Shown: positions 16,096-25,298 of the stretch, piece by piece
How the letters are laid out: each line of letters starts with the position of its first letter
How positions within the stretch are numbered: the stretch's first letter is position 1
Assembly: GCF_036967205.1 (NCBI RefSeq)
Contig: NZ_CP146022.1
Span: forward strand, 3,472,001-3,536,000
Length of the DNA stretch: 64,000 nt
Direction of reading: 5' to 3'
Source: Streptomyces sp. Q6
GTDB lineage: Bacteria > Actinomycetota > Actinomycetes > Streptomycetales > Streptomycetaceae
Translations under genes and position numbers: made by a program
The notes under the pieces: model-generated
Seen by the model: the letters and a program-made list of their open reading frames with translations, nothing else
What the model was told of the DNA's origin: nothing
The model's database searches: none

Positions 16096-17522
16096 ATGCG
16101 AGTCGCCTACGACGTCGAGACGGTCAGGGCAGCCGAACGCGCACTGATGGCGCGGCTGCCCGAAGGAACGCTGATGCGGCGGGCGGCGGCCGGGCTCGCC
16201 GCGGCCTGCGCGGAACTGCTCGGAAAGGTCTACGGGTCCCGGATCGCCCTCCTCGTCGGCTCCGGGGACAACGGCGGCGACGCCCTGTTCGCGGGCGCCC
16301 GCCTGGCCCGGCGCGGCGCGGGCGTGACGGCCCTGCTGCTCGCGCCGGAGCGGGCCCACGCCGGGGGCCTCGCGGCGCTGCGCGCGGCGGGCGGCACGGT
16401 GCTCGACGCGGAGTCGGACGCGGCGCCCGAACTGGTGGGCCGCGCCGACCTCGTCGTCGACGGGATCGTGGGCATCGGCGGCAAGGGCGGCCTGCGCCCC
16501 CGAGCGGCCCAACTGGCCGACGCCGTCCGGGGAGTGATGGTCTGCGTCGACCTGCCGAGCGGGGTGGACGCCGACACCGGCGAGGTCCGCGGCGACGCGG
16601 TGCGCGCGGACGCGACGGTCACGTTCGGCGCGTACAAGCCCGGACTCCTCATCGACCCGGCGCACGCCTACGCGGGGGCGCTGCGCCTGATCGACATCGG
16701 ACTCGAACTGCCGCGCGGCGACGCCGCGTTGGAGGCGCTCCAGTACGCGGACGTCGCGGAGCTGCTGCCCGAGCCGACCGGCGAGAGCGACAAGTACCGG
16801 CGCGGGGTCGTCGGCGTGGTCGCGGGCTCCGCGCGCTATCCGGGGGCCGCGGTCCTCGCGGTGGCCGGGGCGCTGCACGGCGGCGCGGGCGCGGTGCGCT
16901 ACGTGGGCCCGGCGGCGGACGCGGTCCTCGCCCGCTTCCCGGAGACGCTGGTGTCGGCGGGGCCGCCGTCCAAGGCGGGGCGGGTGCAGGCCTGGGTGCT
17001 CGGCCCCGGCCTGGGCGACGACCGGTCGGGCGTCCTCGACGTCCTGGCGTCGAACGTCCCGGTCCTGATCGACGCGGACGGCCTGCGCCTCGCGGACGCG
17101 GACGTGATCCGCACCCGCACGGCCCCGACCGTCCTCACCCCGCACGCGGGCGAGGCGGCGGCCCTCCTGGGCACGGACCGCGCCGAGGTGGAGTCCCGAC
17201 GCCTGAGTTCCGTCAAGGAGTTGTCGTCCCGGTACGCGGCGACGGTCCTCCTCAAGGGCTCGACGACCCTGATCGCCTCGCCCGGCGCCCCGACCCGGGT
17301 CAACCCGACGGGCACCCCCTGGCTGGCCACGGCGGGCAGCGGCGACGTCCTGTCGGGCCTGACGGGCTCCTCCTGGCGGCGGGCCTCGCCCCGGCGGACG
17401 CGGCCTCGGTCGGCGCCCACCTCCACGGCCTGGCGGCCCGCCGCGCGGCGGACGGCGCCCCGGTGTCGGCGCAGGACGTGGCGGCGGCGATCCCGGCGGT
17501 GTGGCGGGACGTACGCCACTGA
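16096..17522 (+). pseudogene. nnrD: bifunctional NAD(P)H-hydrate epimerase/dehydratase, frameshifted near the 3' end
   Basis: The N-terminal NnrE-type epimerase domain has VGSGDNGGDALFAGARLA (residues 54-71) and VDLPSGVDADTGEV. The C-terminal NnrD-type kinase-like domain has VLGPGLG, TPHAGEAAALLG and TAGSGDVLSGLTG. After TG the frame runs into TGSSWRRA, whereas the expected tail (LLAAGLAPADAASVGAHLHG and on to WRDVRH) lies in the neighbouring frame and ends at a TGA at 17520-17522. A single missing base in ctcctcctgg (17366-17375) explains this. The enzyme repairs hydrated NAD(P)H and is normally conserved, so a sequencing error is at least as likely as a real mutation. Confidence 0.85.
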
Positions 17523-17561
17523 CCCGACGGGCGGCCGGGCCGGGCGGGAAGGCGCCCGCGC

Positions 17562-17924
17562 CTACGCCTCGGCGCGGAACGCGCGCACGACCTCGATCTC
17601 CCCGACGATGTGCGCGTTGAACTCGTCCAGCTCCTCGGCGGGCACCCACAGTTCGAGGATCGTCTCGCCGCCCGCCCGCCGGACCGGGTACCGGCGCAGG
17701 AACGCGGTGTCGACCTCGAACCGCGTCACGAAGCCCGCGCCGTCGTGCTTGACGTTCCAGTCGCGCGCGATGCGGATCGCGTAGTCCTCGTTGAGGACCG
17801 GATAGAAGATCGGCTGCTCGGGGAGCCGGGGCGGCCAGGCACGCCACCCGGACTCCCGCACCAGGTCCAGCTCCACGGGCCCGGTGGGGCGCCACAGCGT
17901 CGTCGTCGACGCGGTGTCGCTCAT
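17562..17924 (-). CDS. conserved hypothetical protein coupled to acpS
   Basis: 120 residues. Sequence such as [22 protein letters not shown] followed by [18 protein letters not shown] matches a family often labelled 'ADP-ribosylation/crystallin J1' in Streptomyces annotations, though no ADP-ribosyl hydrolase motif is visible. Soluble. It starts inside the acpS stop (ATGA) and is therefore translationally coupled to it. Function unknown; the label is from memory of the family. Confidence 0.75.
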   Translation of the reverse strand: MSDTASTTTLWRPTGPVELDLVRESGWRAWPPRLPEQPIFYPVLNEDYAIRIARDWNVKHDGAGFVTRFEVDTAFLRRYPVRRAGGETILELWVPAEELDEFNAHIVGEIEVVRAFRAEA

Positions 17925-18292
17925 CCCTCCGCCACCACCACGGCCGACGCCACCCCCGCGTCATGGCTCAACGACACATGGAACCCCTGCACGCCCAGCT
18001 CGGCGGCGCGCGCCGCCACCGTGCCGCTCACCCGCAGCCGGGGCTGCCCGCTCTCCTCGACCCACACCTCCGCGTCGGTCCAGCGCAGCCCGGCCGGCGC
18101 TCCCAGCGCCTTGGCGAGTGCCTCCTTCGCGGCGAACCGGGCGGCGAGCGAGGCGACCCCGCGCCGCTCGCCGCTCGGCAGCAGCAACTCCCCCGCGACG
18201 AACAGCCGCCCGGCCATCCCCGGCGTCCGCTCCAGGGACGCCGCGAACCGCTCGATCTCGGCCACGTCGATTCCGACCCCGATGATGCTCAT
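17921..18292 (-). CDS. acpS: holo-[acyl-carrier-protein] synthase
   Basis: 123 residues. [12 protein letters not shown] carries the Mg-binding Asp9 and [12 protein letters not shown] carries Glu57, both diagnostic of AcpS. It transfers phosphopantetheine from CoA to ACPs. The ATG at 18290-18292 is chosen because a TAGGGT hexamer lies exactly seven nt upstream (leaderless) and the family starts MSIIGVGID; a GTG at 18301 would add three residues. CoaA, upstream in CoA supply, is encoded about 2.3 kb to the right. Confidence 0.95.
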   Translation of the reverse strand: MSIIGVGIDVAEIERFAASLERTPGMAGRLFVAGELLLPSGERRGVASLAARFAAKEALAKALGAPAGLRWTDAEVWVEESGQPRLRVSGTVAARAAELGVQGFHVSLSHDAGVASAVVVAEG

Positions 18293-18299
18293 GCCGAGC

Positions 18300-18305
18300 A
18301 CCCTA
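18300..18305 (-). promoter_or_regulatory. -10 element TAGGGT, leaderless start of acpS
   Basis: On the minus strand TAGGGT is seven nt before the acpS ATG, with no Shine-Dalgarno in between. It lies just beyond the end of glmS, so acpS has its own promoter. Confidence 0.5.
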
Positions 18306-18325
18306 CGGAACGCGTCACCCGGCCC

Positions 18326-20167
18326 TCACTCCACCGTCACCGACTTCGCCAGGTTCCGCGGCTGGTCCACCTCGTTGCCGCGGGCCGTGGCCAGCTCGCA
18401 CGCGAACACCTGCAACGGCACCGTCGCCACGAGCGGCTGCAACAGGGTCGGCGTGGCCGGGACGCGCACCAGATGGTCCGCGTACGGGACGACGGCCTCG
18501 TCGCCCTCCTCGGCGATCACGATGGTCCGCGCCCCGCGCGCCCTGATCTCCTGGATGTTGGAGACGATCTTGTCGTGCAGGACCGAGCGGCCGCGCGGCG
18601 ACGGGACGACGACCACCACCGGCATGCCCTCCTCGATCAGCGCGATCGGCCCGTGCTTCAGCTCACCGGCCGCGAAGCCCTCGGCGTGCATGTAGGCGAG
18701 CTCCTTGAGCTTCAGCGCGCCCTCCAGGGCGACCGGATAGCCGACGTGCCGGCCCAGGAACAGCACGGTGTCCGCCCCGGCCAGCGAGCGGGCGAGCTCG
18801 CGGACCGGCTCCATCGTCTCCAGGACCCGCTCGACCTCCTCGCCGATGCGCGCCAGGTCCCCTACGACGGCGAGGATCTCGTCGGCCCACTTGGTGCCCC
18901 GCACCTGCCCGAGGTACAGCGCCACCAGGTAGCAGGCGACGAGCTGCGTCAGGAACGCCTTGGTCGAGGCGACCGCCACCTCGGGCCCGGCGTGCGTGTA
19001 GAGGACGGCGTCGGACTCGCGCGGGATCGTCGACCCGTTCGTGTTGCAGATGGCGAGCACCGTCGCGCCCTGCTCCCGCGCGTGCCGCAGCGCCATCAGG
19101 GTGTCCATCGTCTCGCCGGACTGGGAGATCGCGATGACCAGCGACCGGGCGTCGAGGATCGGGTCCCGGTAGCGGAACTCGCTCGCCAGCTCCACCTCGC
19201 AGGGCAGCCGGGTCCAGTGCTCGATGGCGTACTTGGCGATCAGACCCGCGTGGAACGCCGTACCGCACGCCACGATGACGACCTTGTCGACCATCCGCAG
19301 CACCTGCGGCGGGATGCGGAGCTCGTCCAGCGTCAGCTGTCCCTCCGCGCCGATCCGCCCGAGCAGGGTGTCCGCGACCGCCTTCGGCTGCTCGGCGATC
19401 TCCTTGAGCATGAAGTAGTCGTAGCCGCCCTTCTCGGCGGCCGACGCGTCCCAGTCGACGTGGTAGTGCCGGACGTCCGCCGCGCGCCCGTCGAAGTCGG
19501 TGACGACGACCCCGTCCCTGCGCAGCTCGACGACCTGGTCCTGACCCAGCTCGATGGCCGACCGGGTGTGCGCGATGAAGGCCGCCACATCCGACGCGAG
19601 GAACGCCTCGCCCTCCCCCACGCCGACCACCAGCGGCGAGTTCCGGCGCGCGCCCACCACCACGTCCGGCGCGTCCGCGTGCACCGCGACCAGCGTGAAC
19701 GCCCCCTCCAGGCGGCGGCAGACCCGGCGCATCGCCGCCGCGAGGTCGCCCGCGTACTCCTCGGCCAGCAGATGCGCCACGACCTCGGTGTCCGTCTCGG
19801 ACGTCAGGTCGTGGCCGCGCTCGGCCAGCTCGGCGCGCAGCGGGGCGAAGTTCTCGATGATGCCGTTGTGGACGACGGCGACCCGGCCCGCGTTGTCCAG
19901 GTGCGGGTGCGCGTTGGTGTCCGTGGGGCCGCCGTGGGTGGCCCAGCGGGTGTGCCCGATCCCGGCGGGCCCGGCCGGCAGCGGCCGGTCGACCAGCTCC
20001 TTCTCCAGGTTGACGAGCTTGCCGGCCTTCTTGCGGGAGGCCAGCGAACCGTCCGCGACGACGGCCACCCCGGCCGAGTCGTAGCCCCGGTACTCCAGGC
20101 GTTTCAGCCCCGCGAGGACGACGTCGAGAGCCGACTGAGAACCTACGTATCCCACGATTCCGCACAT
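18326..20167 (-). CDS. glmS: glutamine-fructose-6-phosphate aminotransferase (isomerising)
   Basis: 613 residues beginning MCGIVGYVG. Cys2 is the glutaminase nucleophile. Two SIS domains follow the N-terminal glutamine amidotransferase domain, with SQSGETMDT in the first and the C-terminal PRNLAKSVTVE that closes the sugar site. It makes glucosamine-6-phosphate, the first step towards UDP-GlcNAc for peptidoglycan, and GlmM is encoded nearby. A TACGCT -10 seven nt upstream suggests a leaderless mRNA, with no room for a glmS ribozyme. Confidence 0.97.
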   Translation of the reverse strand: MCGIVGYVGSQSALDVVLAGLKRLEYRGYDSAGVAVVADGSLASRKKAGKLVNLEKELVDRPLPAGPAGIGHTRWATHGGPTDTNAHPHLDNAGRVAVVHNGIIENFAPLRAELAERGHDLTSETDTEVVAHLLAEEYAGDLAAAMRRVCRRLEGAFTLVAVHADAPDVVVGARRNSPLVVGVGEGEAFLASDVAAFIAHTRSAIELGQDQVVELRRDGVVVTDFDGRAADVRHYHVDWDASAAEKGGYDYFMLKEIAEQPKAVADTLLGRIGAEGQLTLDELRIPPQVLRMVDKVVIVACGTAFHAGLIAKYAIEHWTRLPCEVELASEFRYRDPILDARSLVIAISQSGETMDTLMALRHAREQGATVLAICNTNGSTIPRESDAVLYTHAGPEVAVASTKAFLTQLVACYLVALYLGQVRGTKWADEILAVVGDLARIGEEVERVLETMEPVRELARSLAGADTVLFLGRHVGYPVALEGALKLKELAYMHAEGFAAGELKHGPIALIEEGMPVVVVVPSPRGRSVLHDKIVSNIQEIRARGARTIVIAEEGDEAVVPYADHLVRVPATPTLLQPLVATVPLQVFACELATARGNEVDQPRNLAKSVTVE

Positions 20168-20174
20168 ACGCCGC

Positions 20175-20180
20175 AGCGTA
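20175..20180 (-). promoter_or_regulatory. -10 element TACGCT, leaderless start of glmS
   Basis: On the minus strand TACGCT lies seven nt before the glmS ATG. The nearest upstream gene on this strand ends at 20190, so the promoter fills the 22-nt gap. Confidence 0.5.
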
Positions 20181-20189
20181 CGACCGCCG

Positions 20190-20435
20190 TCAGCGCCCCC
20201 ACAGGAGCCTGTCCCGCGCGTCCTGGACGAGCCCCAGGTACTCGGCTTCCTCGCAGCGCGGCTTGCTGCCCATCTCGTAGAGGTCGAGACAGTCGTCGAG
20301 GTCCTCGCCTATGTCCTCGTCGGGCAGGTCGAGCGCCAGCTCGCTGTGGACCCGGCCCGCCCAGTCGTCACCGGCCGGCGCGGCGCGGAACCTCCCCCGT
20401 ACACGGACGAAGCCGGGAACGCGCAACACGGACAT
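20190..20435 (-). CDS. small conserved-type hypothetical protein, acidic
   Basis: 81 residues starting MSVLRVPGFVRVRGRF, with a basic first strand and a markedly acidic middle (LDLPDEDIGEDLDDCLDLYE) and two cysteines. Start at 20433-20435 is supported by a GAGGG ribosome-binding site, which is itself buried in a small hairpin. A TACCTT hexamer at 20487-20492 could be its -10. Not recognised; no membrane segment. Confidence 0.65.
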   Translation of the reverse strand: MSVLRVPGFVRVRGRFRAAPAGDDWAGRVHSELALDLPDEDIGEDLDDCLDLYEMGSKPRCEEAEYLGLVQDARDRLLWGR

Positions 20436-20448
20436 GAGGGTTTCCCTC
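20436..20448 (-). promoter_or_regulatory. hairpin covering a ribosome-binding site
   Basis: Perfect 5-bp arms gaggg and ccctc with a 3-nt loop, immediately upstream of the ATG at 20435. The GAGGG Shine-Dalgarno forms one arm, so it could be sequestered. The hairpin is short, so the effect may be modest. Confidence 0.4.
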
Positions 20449-20592
20449 CCGCCCCGCGGACGCGCCGGTGCCCCGCGGATCCCCGGAAGGTATCGCCGCC
20501 TCCACGCCGGGTCCATAGCTGTGACGGGTCCGTGCGGGCCCTGTCACGGCCCGGCGTGACGCACCCCACGCCCCGCTCCGGCCACACAGCCG

Positions 20593-20598
20593 TAACAA
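20593..20598 (+). promoter_or_regulatory. -10-like TAACAA, probable leaderless start of coaA
   Basis: TAACAAT lies six nt before the GTG at 20605 and no Shine-Dalgarno is present. The match to TAnnnT is imperfect, so this is weaker than the other leaderless sites. Confidence 0.4.
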
Positions 20599-20604
20599 TG
20601 GACT

Positions 20605-21624
20605 GTGATCTCTCCGGTCTCCGAGCCCCTGGCCACCGCGTCGACGGACTCCCGGAGCACCCACCGGCAGAAGCCGGAGGTGACTCCCTACGTCGACCTC
20701 ACCCGAACCGAGTGGAGTGCTCTGCGTGACAGGACGCCGCTGCCGCTGACCGCCGAGGAGCTGGAACAGCTGCGCGGCCTCGGCGACGTCATCGACCTCG
20801 ACGAGGTGCGCGACATCTATCTGCCGCTCTCCCGTCTCCTGAACCTGTACGTGGGCGCGACCGACGGCCTGCGCGGCGCGCTCAACACGTTCCTGGGCGA
20901 GACGAACGAGAAGGCCGCCCAGACCGGCACCCCGTTCGTCATAGGGGTCGCCGGTTCGGTGGCGGTCGGCAAGTCCACCGTCGCCCGCCTCCTCCAGGCC
21001 CTGCTCTCGCGCTGGCCCGAGCACCCGCGCGTCGCCCGCGTCACCACCGACGGCTTCCTGCTCCCCACCAAGGAGCTGGAGGCGCGCGGCCTGATGTCGC
21101 GCAAGGGCTTCCCCGAGTCGTACGACCGCCGCGCCCTGACCCGGTTCGTCGCCGACGTGAAGGCCGGCAAGGACGAGGTGACGGCCCCCGTCTACTCGCA
21201 CCTGATCTACGACATCGACCCCACGCGGACGCTGACGGTGCGGCGCCCCGACATCCTCATCGTCGAGGGCCTGAACGTGTTGCAGCCCGCCCTGCCCGGC
21301 AAGGACGGCCGCACCCGCGTCGGCCTCGCCGACTACTTCGACTTCAGCGTGTACGTGGACGCGCGCGCCGAGGACATCGAGGCCTGGTACCTCAACCGCT
21401 TCCGCAAGCTGCGCGCGACGGCGTTCCAGGACCCGTCCTCGTACTTCCGCAAGTACACGCAGGTCTCGGAGGAGGAGGCGCTCGACTACGCGCGCACCAC
21501 CTGGCGCACCATCAACAAGCCCAACCTCCTGGAGAACGTGGCGCCCACGCGCGGCCGCGCCACCCTCGTCGTCCGCAAGGGTCCCGACCACAAGGTGCAG
21601 CGGCTGCGGCTCCGCAAACTCTGA
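20605..21624 (+). CDS. coaA: type I pantothenate kinase
   Basis: 339 residues with GTG start. P-loop [12 protein letters not shown] at 114-125, then [28 protein letters not shown] and IVEGLNVLQ, all diagnostic of the CoaA/prokaryotic type I enzyme. It phosphorylates pantothenate, the committed step to CoA. The first 25 residues are an unconserved Ser/Thr-rich extension. Divergent from the 20190-20435 gene. Confidence 0.96.
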   Translation: MISPVSEPLATASTDSRSTHRQKPEVTPYVDLTRTEWSALRDRTPLPLTAEELEQLRGLGDVIDLDEVRDIYLPLSRLLNLYVGATDGLRGALNTFLGETNEKAAQTGTPFVIGVAGSVAVGKSTVARLLQALLSRWPEHPRVARVTTDGFLLPTKELEARGLMSRKGFPESYDRRALTRFVADVKAGKDEVTAPVYSHLIYDIDPTRTLTVRRPDILIVEGLNVLQPALPGKDGRTRVGLADYFDFSVYVDARAEDIEAWYLNRFRKLRATAFQDPSSYFRKYTQVSEEEALDYARTTWRTINKPNLLENVAPTRGRATLVVRKGPDHKVQRLRLRKL

Positions 21625-21632
21625 GCGCCCGT

Positions 21633-21638
21633 TACGGT
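21633..21638 (+). promoter_or_regulatory. -10 element TACGGT, leaderless start
   Basis: TACGGT is seven nt before the ATG at 21646, in the 21-nt gap after coaA, so the DUF389 gene has its own promoter and probably a leaderless mRNA. Confidence 0.5.
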
Positions 21639-21645
21639 TACGCGC

Positions 21646-22596
21646 ATGCTGCATCTGCGCCTGATCACCCCGGCCGACAAGACGGACGACGTGGTGCGTC
21701 TGATCGAGAAGACCGTCGGCACCACGCACCTGGCCGTGGTGCCGGGCGCGGCCCGCAATCCGGCGGGCGACGTCGTCATGTGCGATGTCGCCCGCGAGGC
21801 CGGTGACGAACTCATCGGCGCGCTGCGGGAGTTGGACATCGACAAGTGCGGGTCGATCGCCGTCGAGAGCATCGATCTGTCCCTGTCGCTGCGCGCCGAC
21901 AAGGCGGAGGACGAGGCACCGGGCGAAGGCGCGGACGCCGTTCTGTGGGAGCAGTTGTCGGACGCCACGCACGAGGAGTCGACGCTCACGTTCACGTACG
22001 TGGCGTTCCTCGTGATCGCCACGATGATCGCGGCGTGCGGTGTCGTCCTCGACAACGCGATCCTGATCGTGGGCGCCATGGCGGTCGGCCCCGAGTTCGG
22101 GCCGCTGGCCGGGATCTGCACGGCCGTGGTGCAGCGGGCGCCGAAACTGGCGCTGCGCTCACTGATCGCGCTGCTCGTCGGGTTCGTGGTCGCGATGGTC
22201 GTGACGGTGGGGTTCAGCTACTTCATGGACGCCGTGAACCTGTTCAGCGAGGCGCAGTTGGAGGCGGACCGCCCCAACACCGGGTTCGTGTACGCCCCCG
22301 ACTGGTTCTCGTTCGTGGTGGCCGTCCTCGCGGGCGCGGCCGGCACGCTCTCGCTCACGTCGGCCAAGTCGGGCGCCCTGGTGGGCGTGGCCATCTCGGT
22401 GACCACGGTCCCGGCGGCGGCGAACGCGGCGGTGGCGCTCAGCTACGACGACATGAAGCAGACGTGGGGCTCGACGCAGCAGCTGCTCCTGAACCTGCTC
22501 GCCATCGTCCTCGCGGGCACGCTCACGCTCCTGGCCCAGAAGTTCTTCTGGGCCAGGCACCGTGAACGGACCCGGTCGAAGCGCTCGCTCGGCTAG
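21646..22596 (+). CDS. DUF389 family membrane protein
   Basis: 316 residues. Soluble N-terminal part (1-110, ferredoxin-like pattern, acidic near 88-95) followed by DUF389: about five or six membrane segments from 116 on, with the conserved [21 protein letters not shown] loop. Inner-membrane protein of unknown transport or regulatory function. It converges with glmM: the two stop codons share the bases CTAG. Confidence 0.88.
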   Translation: MLHLRLITPADKTDDVVRLIEKTVGTTHLAVVPGAARNPAGDVVMCDVAREAGDELIGALRELDIDKCGSIAVESIDLSLSLRADKAEDEAPGEGADAVLWEQLSDATHEESTLTFTYVAFLVIATMIAACGVVLDNAILIVGAMAVGPEFGPLAGICTAVVQRAPKLALRSLIALLVGFVVAMVVTVGFSYFMDAVNLFSEAQLEADRPNTGFVYAPDWFSFVVAVLAGAAGTLSLTSAKSGALVGVAISVTTVPAAANAAVALSYDDMKQTWGSTQQLLLNLLAIVLAGTLTLLAQKFFWARHRERTRSKRSLG

Positions 22597-22603
22597 CCGA
22601 GCG
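22586..22603. terminator. 18-bp perfect palindrome centred on two overlapping stop codons
   Basis: cgctcgg CTAG ccgagcg is self-complementary, and the central CTAG supplies TAG for the DUF389 gene (plus) and for glmM (minus). With no loop it could form only a cruciform or a short hairpin; it may help stop transcription from either side. Confidence 0.4.
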
Positions 22604-23951
22604 CCGACTTCACGACGTCGGCGAGCCGCCCGGCGACGGACCGGGCCTGCTCGATGTCCGCGGCCTCGACCATCACGCGCACCAGCGGCTCGGTGCCGGA
22701 CGAGCGCAGCAACACCCGCCCGGTGGAGCCGAGTTCACGCTCGGCGTCGGCCACGGCGGTGGTCAGCTCGGCCGACGTCGCGACCCGCGACTTGTCGACG
22801 TCCGGGACGTTGATGAGCACCTGCGGCAGCCGCTCCATCACGCCCGCGAGGTCCTTGAGCGTACGGCCGGTCTGCGCGACCCGGGCCGCGAGCAGCAGGC
22901 CGGTGAGCGTGCCGTCGCCGGTCGTCGCGTGGTCGAGCACGATGACGTGGCCGGACTGCTCGCCGCCCAGCGCGTACCCGTGCTCCTTCATGTTCTCCAG
23001 GACGTACCGGTCGCCGACCGCGGTCTGCACGAGGTTGATGCCCTCGCGCTCCATGGCCAGCTTCAGGCCGAGGTTCGACATGACGGTCGCGACAACGGTG
23101 TCTTCGCGCAGCGCGCCCCGCTCCCGCATCGCGAGGGCGATGACGGCCATGATCTGGTCGCCGTCCACCTCGGAGCCGGTGTGGTCCACGGCGAGGCAGC
23201 GGTCGGCGTCCCCGTCGTGCGCGATACCGAAGGCGGCCCCGTGCTCGACGACGGCGGCCTTCAGGAGGTCGAGGTGCGTGGAGCCGCACCCGTCGTTGAT
23301 GTTGAGCCCGTCCGGCTCGGCACCGATCGTGACGACCTCGGCGCCCGCGCGCGTGAAGGCCTCCGGGGAGACCCGGGACGCGGCGCCGTGCGCCTCGTCG
23401 AGGACGATCTTCAGCCCGTCGAGCCGGTTCGGCAGCACCCCCATGAGGTGCGCGACGTACTGGTCGAGCCCCTCGTCGTACGAGGTCACGCGGCCGACGC
23501 CCGCACCGGTCGGGCGGTCCCAGGGCGCGCCGGTGCGGTGCTCGTCGTAGACCGCCTCGATCCGCTCCTCCAGGGCGTCGTCGAGCTTGTGCCCGCCGCG
23601 GGCGAGGAACTTGATGCCGTTGTCCGGCATGGCGTTGTGGCTCGCGGAGAGCATCACGCCGAGGTCGGCTCCCAGCGCACCGGTGAGATACGCCACCGCG
23701 GGGGTGGGCAGCACACCGACGCGCAGGACGTCGACGCCCGCGCTGGCCAGGCCCGCGACGACCGCGGCTTCCAGGAACTCGCCCGAGGCACGCGGATCAC
23801 GGCCCACGACCGCCACCGGGCGGTGACCGGCGAAACTTCCTGCCTCGCCGAGCACGTGCGCCGCGGCGACCGAGAGCCCGAGCGCGAGCTCGGCCGTCAG
23901 GTCCGCGTTGGCGACACCGCGCACGCCGTCCGTGCCGAAGAGTCGTCCCAC
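22593..23951 (-). CDS. glmM: phosphoglucosamine mutase
   Basis: 452 residues from the GTG at 23949-23951, which has GGAGGA six nt upstream and a standard [13 protein letters not shown]-terminus. The phosphoserine is Ser104 in MLSASHN, the Mg site is DGDADR, the sugar loop GGEQSGH, and the phosphate loop [12 protein letters not shown]. It converts GlcN-6-P (from GlmS) to GlcN-1-P. Earlier in-frame starts lack a ribosome-binding site and the family N-terminus. Confidence 0.97.
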   Translation of the reverse strand: MGRLFGTDGVRGVANADLTAELALGLSVAAAHVLGEAGSFAGHRPVAVVGRDPRASGEFLEAAVVAGLASAGVDVLRVGVLPTPAVAYLTGALGADLGVMLSASHNAMPDNGIKFLARGGHKLDDALEERIEAVYDEHRTGAPWDRPTGAGVGRVTSYDEGLDQYVAHLMGVLPNRLDGLKIVLDEAHGAASRVSPEAFTRAGAEVVTIGAEPDGLNINDGCGSTHLDLLKAAVVEHGAAFGIAHDGDADRCLAVDHTGSEVDGDQIMAVIALAMRERGALREDTVVATVMSNLGLKLAMEREGINLVQTAVGDRYVLENMKEHGYALGGEQSGHVIVLDHATTGDGTLTGLLLAARVAQTGRTLKDLAGVMERLPQVLINVPDVDKSRVATSAELTTAVADAERELGSTGRVLLRSSGTEPLVRVMVEAADIEQARSVAGRLADVVKSALG

Positions 23952-24050
23952 TTGTTGTCCTCCACTGCATTTCCCGGGGTCCGTGTCATGAGCGGCTACG
24001 CCGCAGGCCCCCGGACCCCCAGCCGACAAAACAGTCATCCATAAGCCGAA

Positions 24051-24083
24051 CGCCCCGTCGGCACGCGAGGTGCCGCCGGGGCG
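24051..24083 (-). terminator. terminator hairpin downstream of rpsI
   Basis: Stem cgccccg + cggcac pairs with gtgccg + cggggcg, with one mismatch and a 5-nt loop. It lies 30 nt past the rpsI stop and before glmM, ending the rplM-rpsI transcript. No T tract, as usual in Streptomyces. Confidence 0.75.
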
Positions 24084-24112
24084 AACGGGAAAAGACAAGC
24101 AGGCAGCGAGAT

Positions 24113-24634
24113 TTAGCGCTTGCTGTACTGCGGGGCCTTACGGGCCTTCTTGAGACCGGCCTTCTTGCGCTCGACCGCACGGTCGTCACGCTTGAGGTAA
24201 CCGGCCTTCTTGAGCGCCGGGCGGTTGTTCTCGACGTCGGCCTCGTTCAGCGCGCGGGCGACACCGAGACGCAGGGCACCGGCCTGGCCGGAGACGCCGC
24301 CACCCGAGATGCGGGCGATGACGTCGTAGCGACCGTCGAGCTCCAGCACCTTGAAGGGCTCGTTGACTTCCTGCTGGTGCACCTTGTTCGGGAAGTAGTC
24401 CTCGAGCGTGCGCCCGTTGACCTTCCACTTGCCGGTGCCGGGCACGATGCGAACGCGCGCGATGGCGTTCTTGCGGCGGCCCAGGCCGGCGGCCGGCTGC
24501 GGGTCACCGAAGCGGGCCGGGTTGGACTCCGAGGTGTACTCGCCCTCGACGGGCGCGTCCGACTCGGTGGTGTAGCTCTCGACGTCGACGATCTCGGTCT
24601 CTTCGACCGGCGTCTCGGCAGTGGTCTCGGCCAC
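24113..24634 (-). CDS. rpsI: 30S ribosomal protein S9
   Basis: 173 residues. The conserved domain begins at about residue 50 ([15 protein letters not shown]) and ends in the basic [10 protein letters not shown] tail that reaches the P-site tRNA. The first ~48 residues are an acidic, Thr/Glu-rich extension typical of actinobacterial S9. Second gene of the rplM-rpsI operon, 44 nt after rplM. Confidence 0.97.
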   Translation of the reverse strand: MAETTAETPVEETEIVDVESYTTESDAPVEGEYTSESNPARFGDPQPAAGLGRRKNAIARVRIVPGTGKWKVNGRTLEDYFPNKVHQQEVNEPFKVLELDGRYDVIARISGGGVSGQAGALRLGVARALNEADVENNRPALKKAGYLKRDDRAVERKKAGLKKARKAPQYSKR

Positions 24635-24678
24635 GATTCTCCTCAGATTCTTTTCTGTCTTAGGGGGTGTGGCCGGAA

Positions 24679-25122
24679 CTACTGCGCGACCTGGGTGATC
24701 TCGAACGGCACCGGCTGCTGGGCAGCGTGCGGGTGCTGGTCGCCCGAGTAGACCTTCAGCTTCGAGAGCATCTGACGGCCGAGCGTGTTCTTCGGGAGCA
24801 TGCCCTTGATGGCCTTCTCGACGGCCTTCTCGGGGTTCTTCGCGAGAAGCTCGTCGTAGCGGACGGACCGCAGACCACCCGGGTAACCGGAGTGGCGGTA
24901 CGCCATCTTCTGGGTCTTCTTGTTGCCGGACAGGTGCACCTTGTCCGCATTGACGATGACGACGAAGTCGCCCATGTCCATGTGGGGGGCATAGGTCGGC
25001 TTGTGCTTGCCACGGAGGAGGGTCGCCGCAGTGGTTGCCAGACGGCCCAGGACGATGTCCTGAGCGTCAATGACGTGCCACTGGCGAGTCACGTCACCGG
25101 GCTTGGGGCTGTACGTACGCAC
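24679..25122 (-). CDS. rplM: 50S ribosomal protein L13
   Basis: 147 residues from the GTG at 25120-25122, giving the standard [20 protein letters not shown] start; an AAGG ribosome-binding site precedes it. [15 protein letters not shown] and the [12 protein letters not shown] motif are present. First gene of the rplM-rpsI operon, with a 176-nt upstream gap holding its promoter; I see no clear -10 there. Confidence 0.96.
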   Translation of the reverse strand: MRTYSPKPGDVTRQWHVIDAQDIVLGRLATTAATLLRGKHKPTYAPHMDMGDFVVIVNADKVHLSGNKKTQKMAYRHSGYPGGLRSVRYDELLAKNPEKAVEKAIKGMLPKNTLGRQMLSKLKVYSGDQHPHAAQQPVPFEITQVAQ

Positions 25123-25298
25123 TTCGCAGCCTTCTTCTTCAGTAGATGGGTGCTGAAACATGGCATCACTGAAGCGATCGTGCAGCTGGGGACGACAGTG
25201 CCGGGTTCAGCGCCCGTATGCCGCCCACTGGTAACTGCTCCAGGGAACCTACGTAAGGGCCTCTCGCCTGAGAGCGACCAAGCCGATACGCATAACGA

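Noticed and set aside
17360-17380. Programmed ribosomal frameshift in nnrD
   Set aside because: No slippery heptamer, no downstream stimulatory structure obvious, and NnrD homologues are made without frameshifting.
18293-20189. glmS ribozyme upstream of glmS
   Set aside because: The start codon lies seven nt after a -10 element and the upstream gap is 22 nt; no room or sequence for a ribozyme, and this class is mainly in Firmicutes.
25123-25298. tRNA gene or riboswitch in the gap before rplM
   Set aside because: No cloverleaf arms or T-loop consensus; only an ordinary promoter/leader region is plausible.
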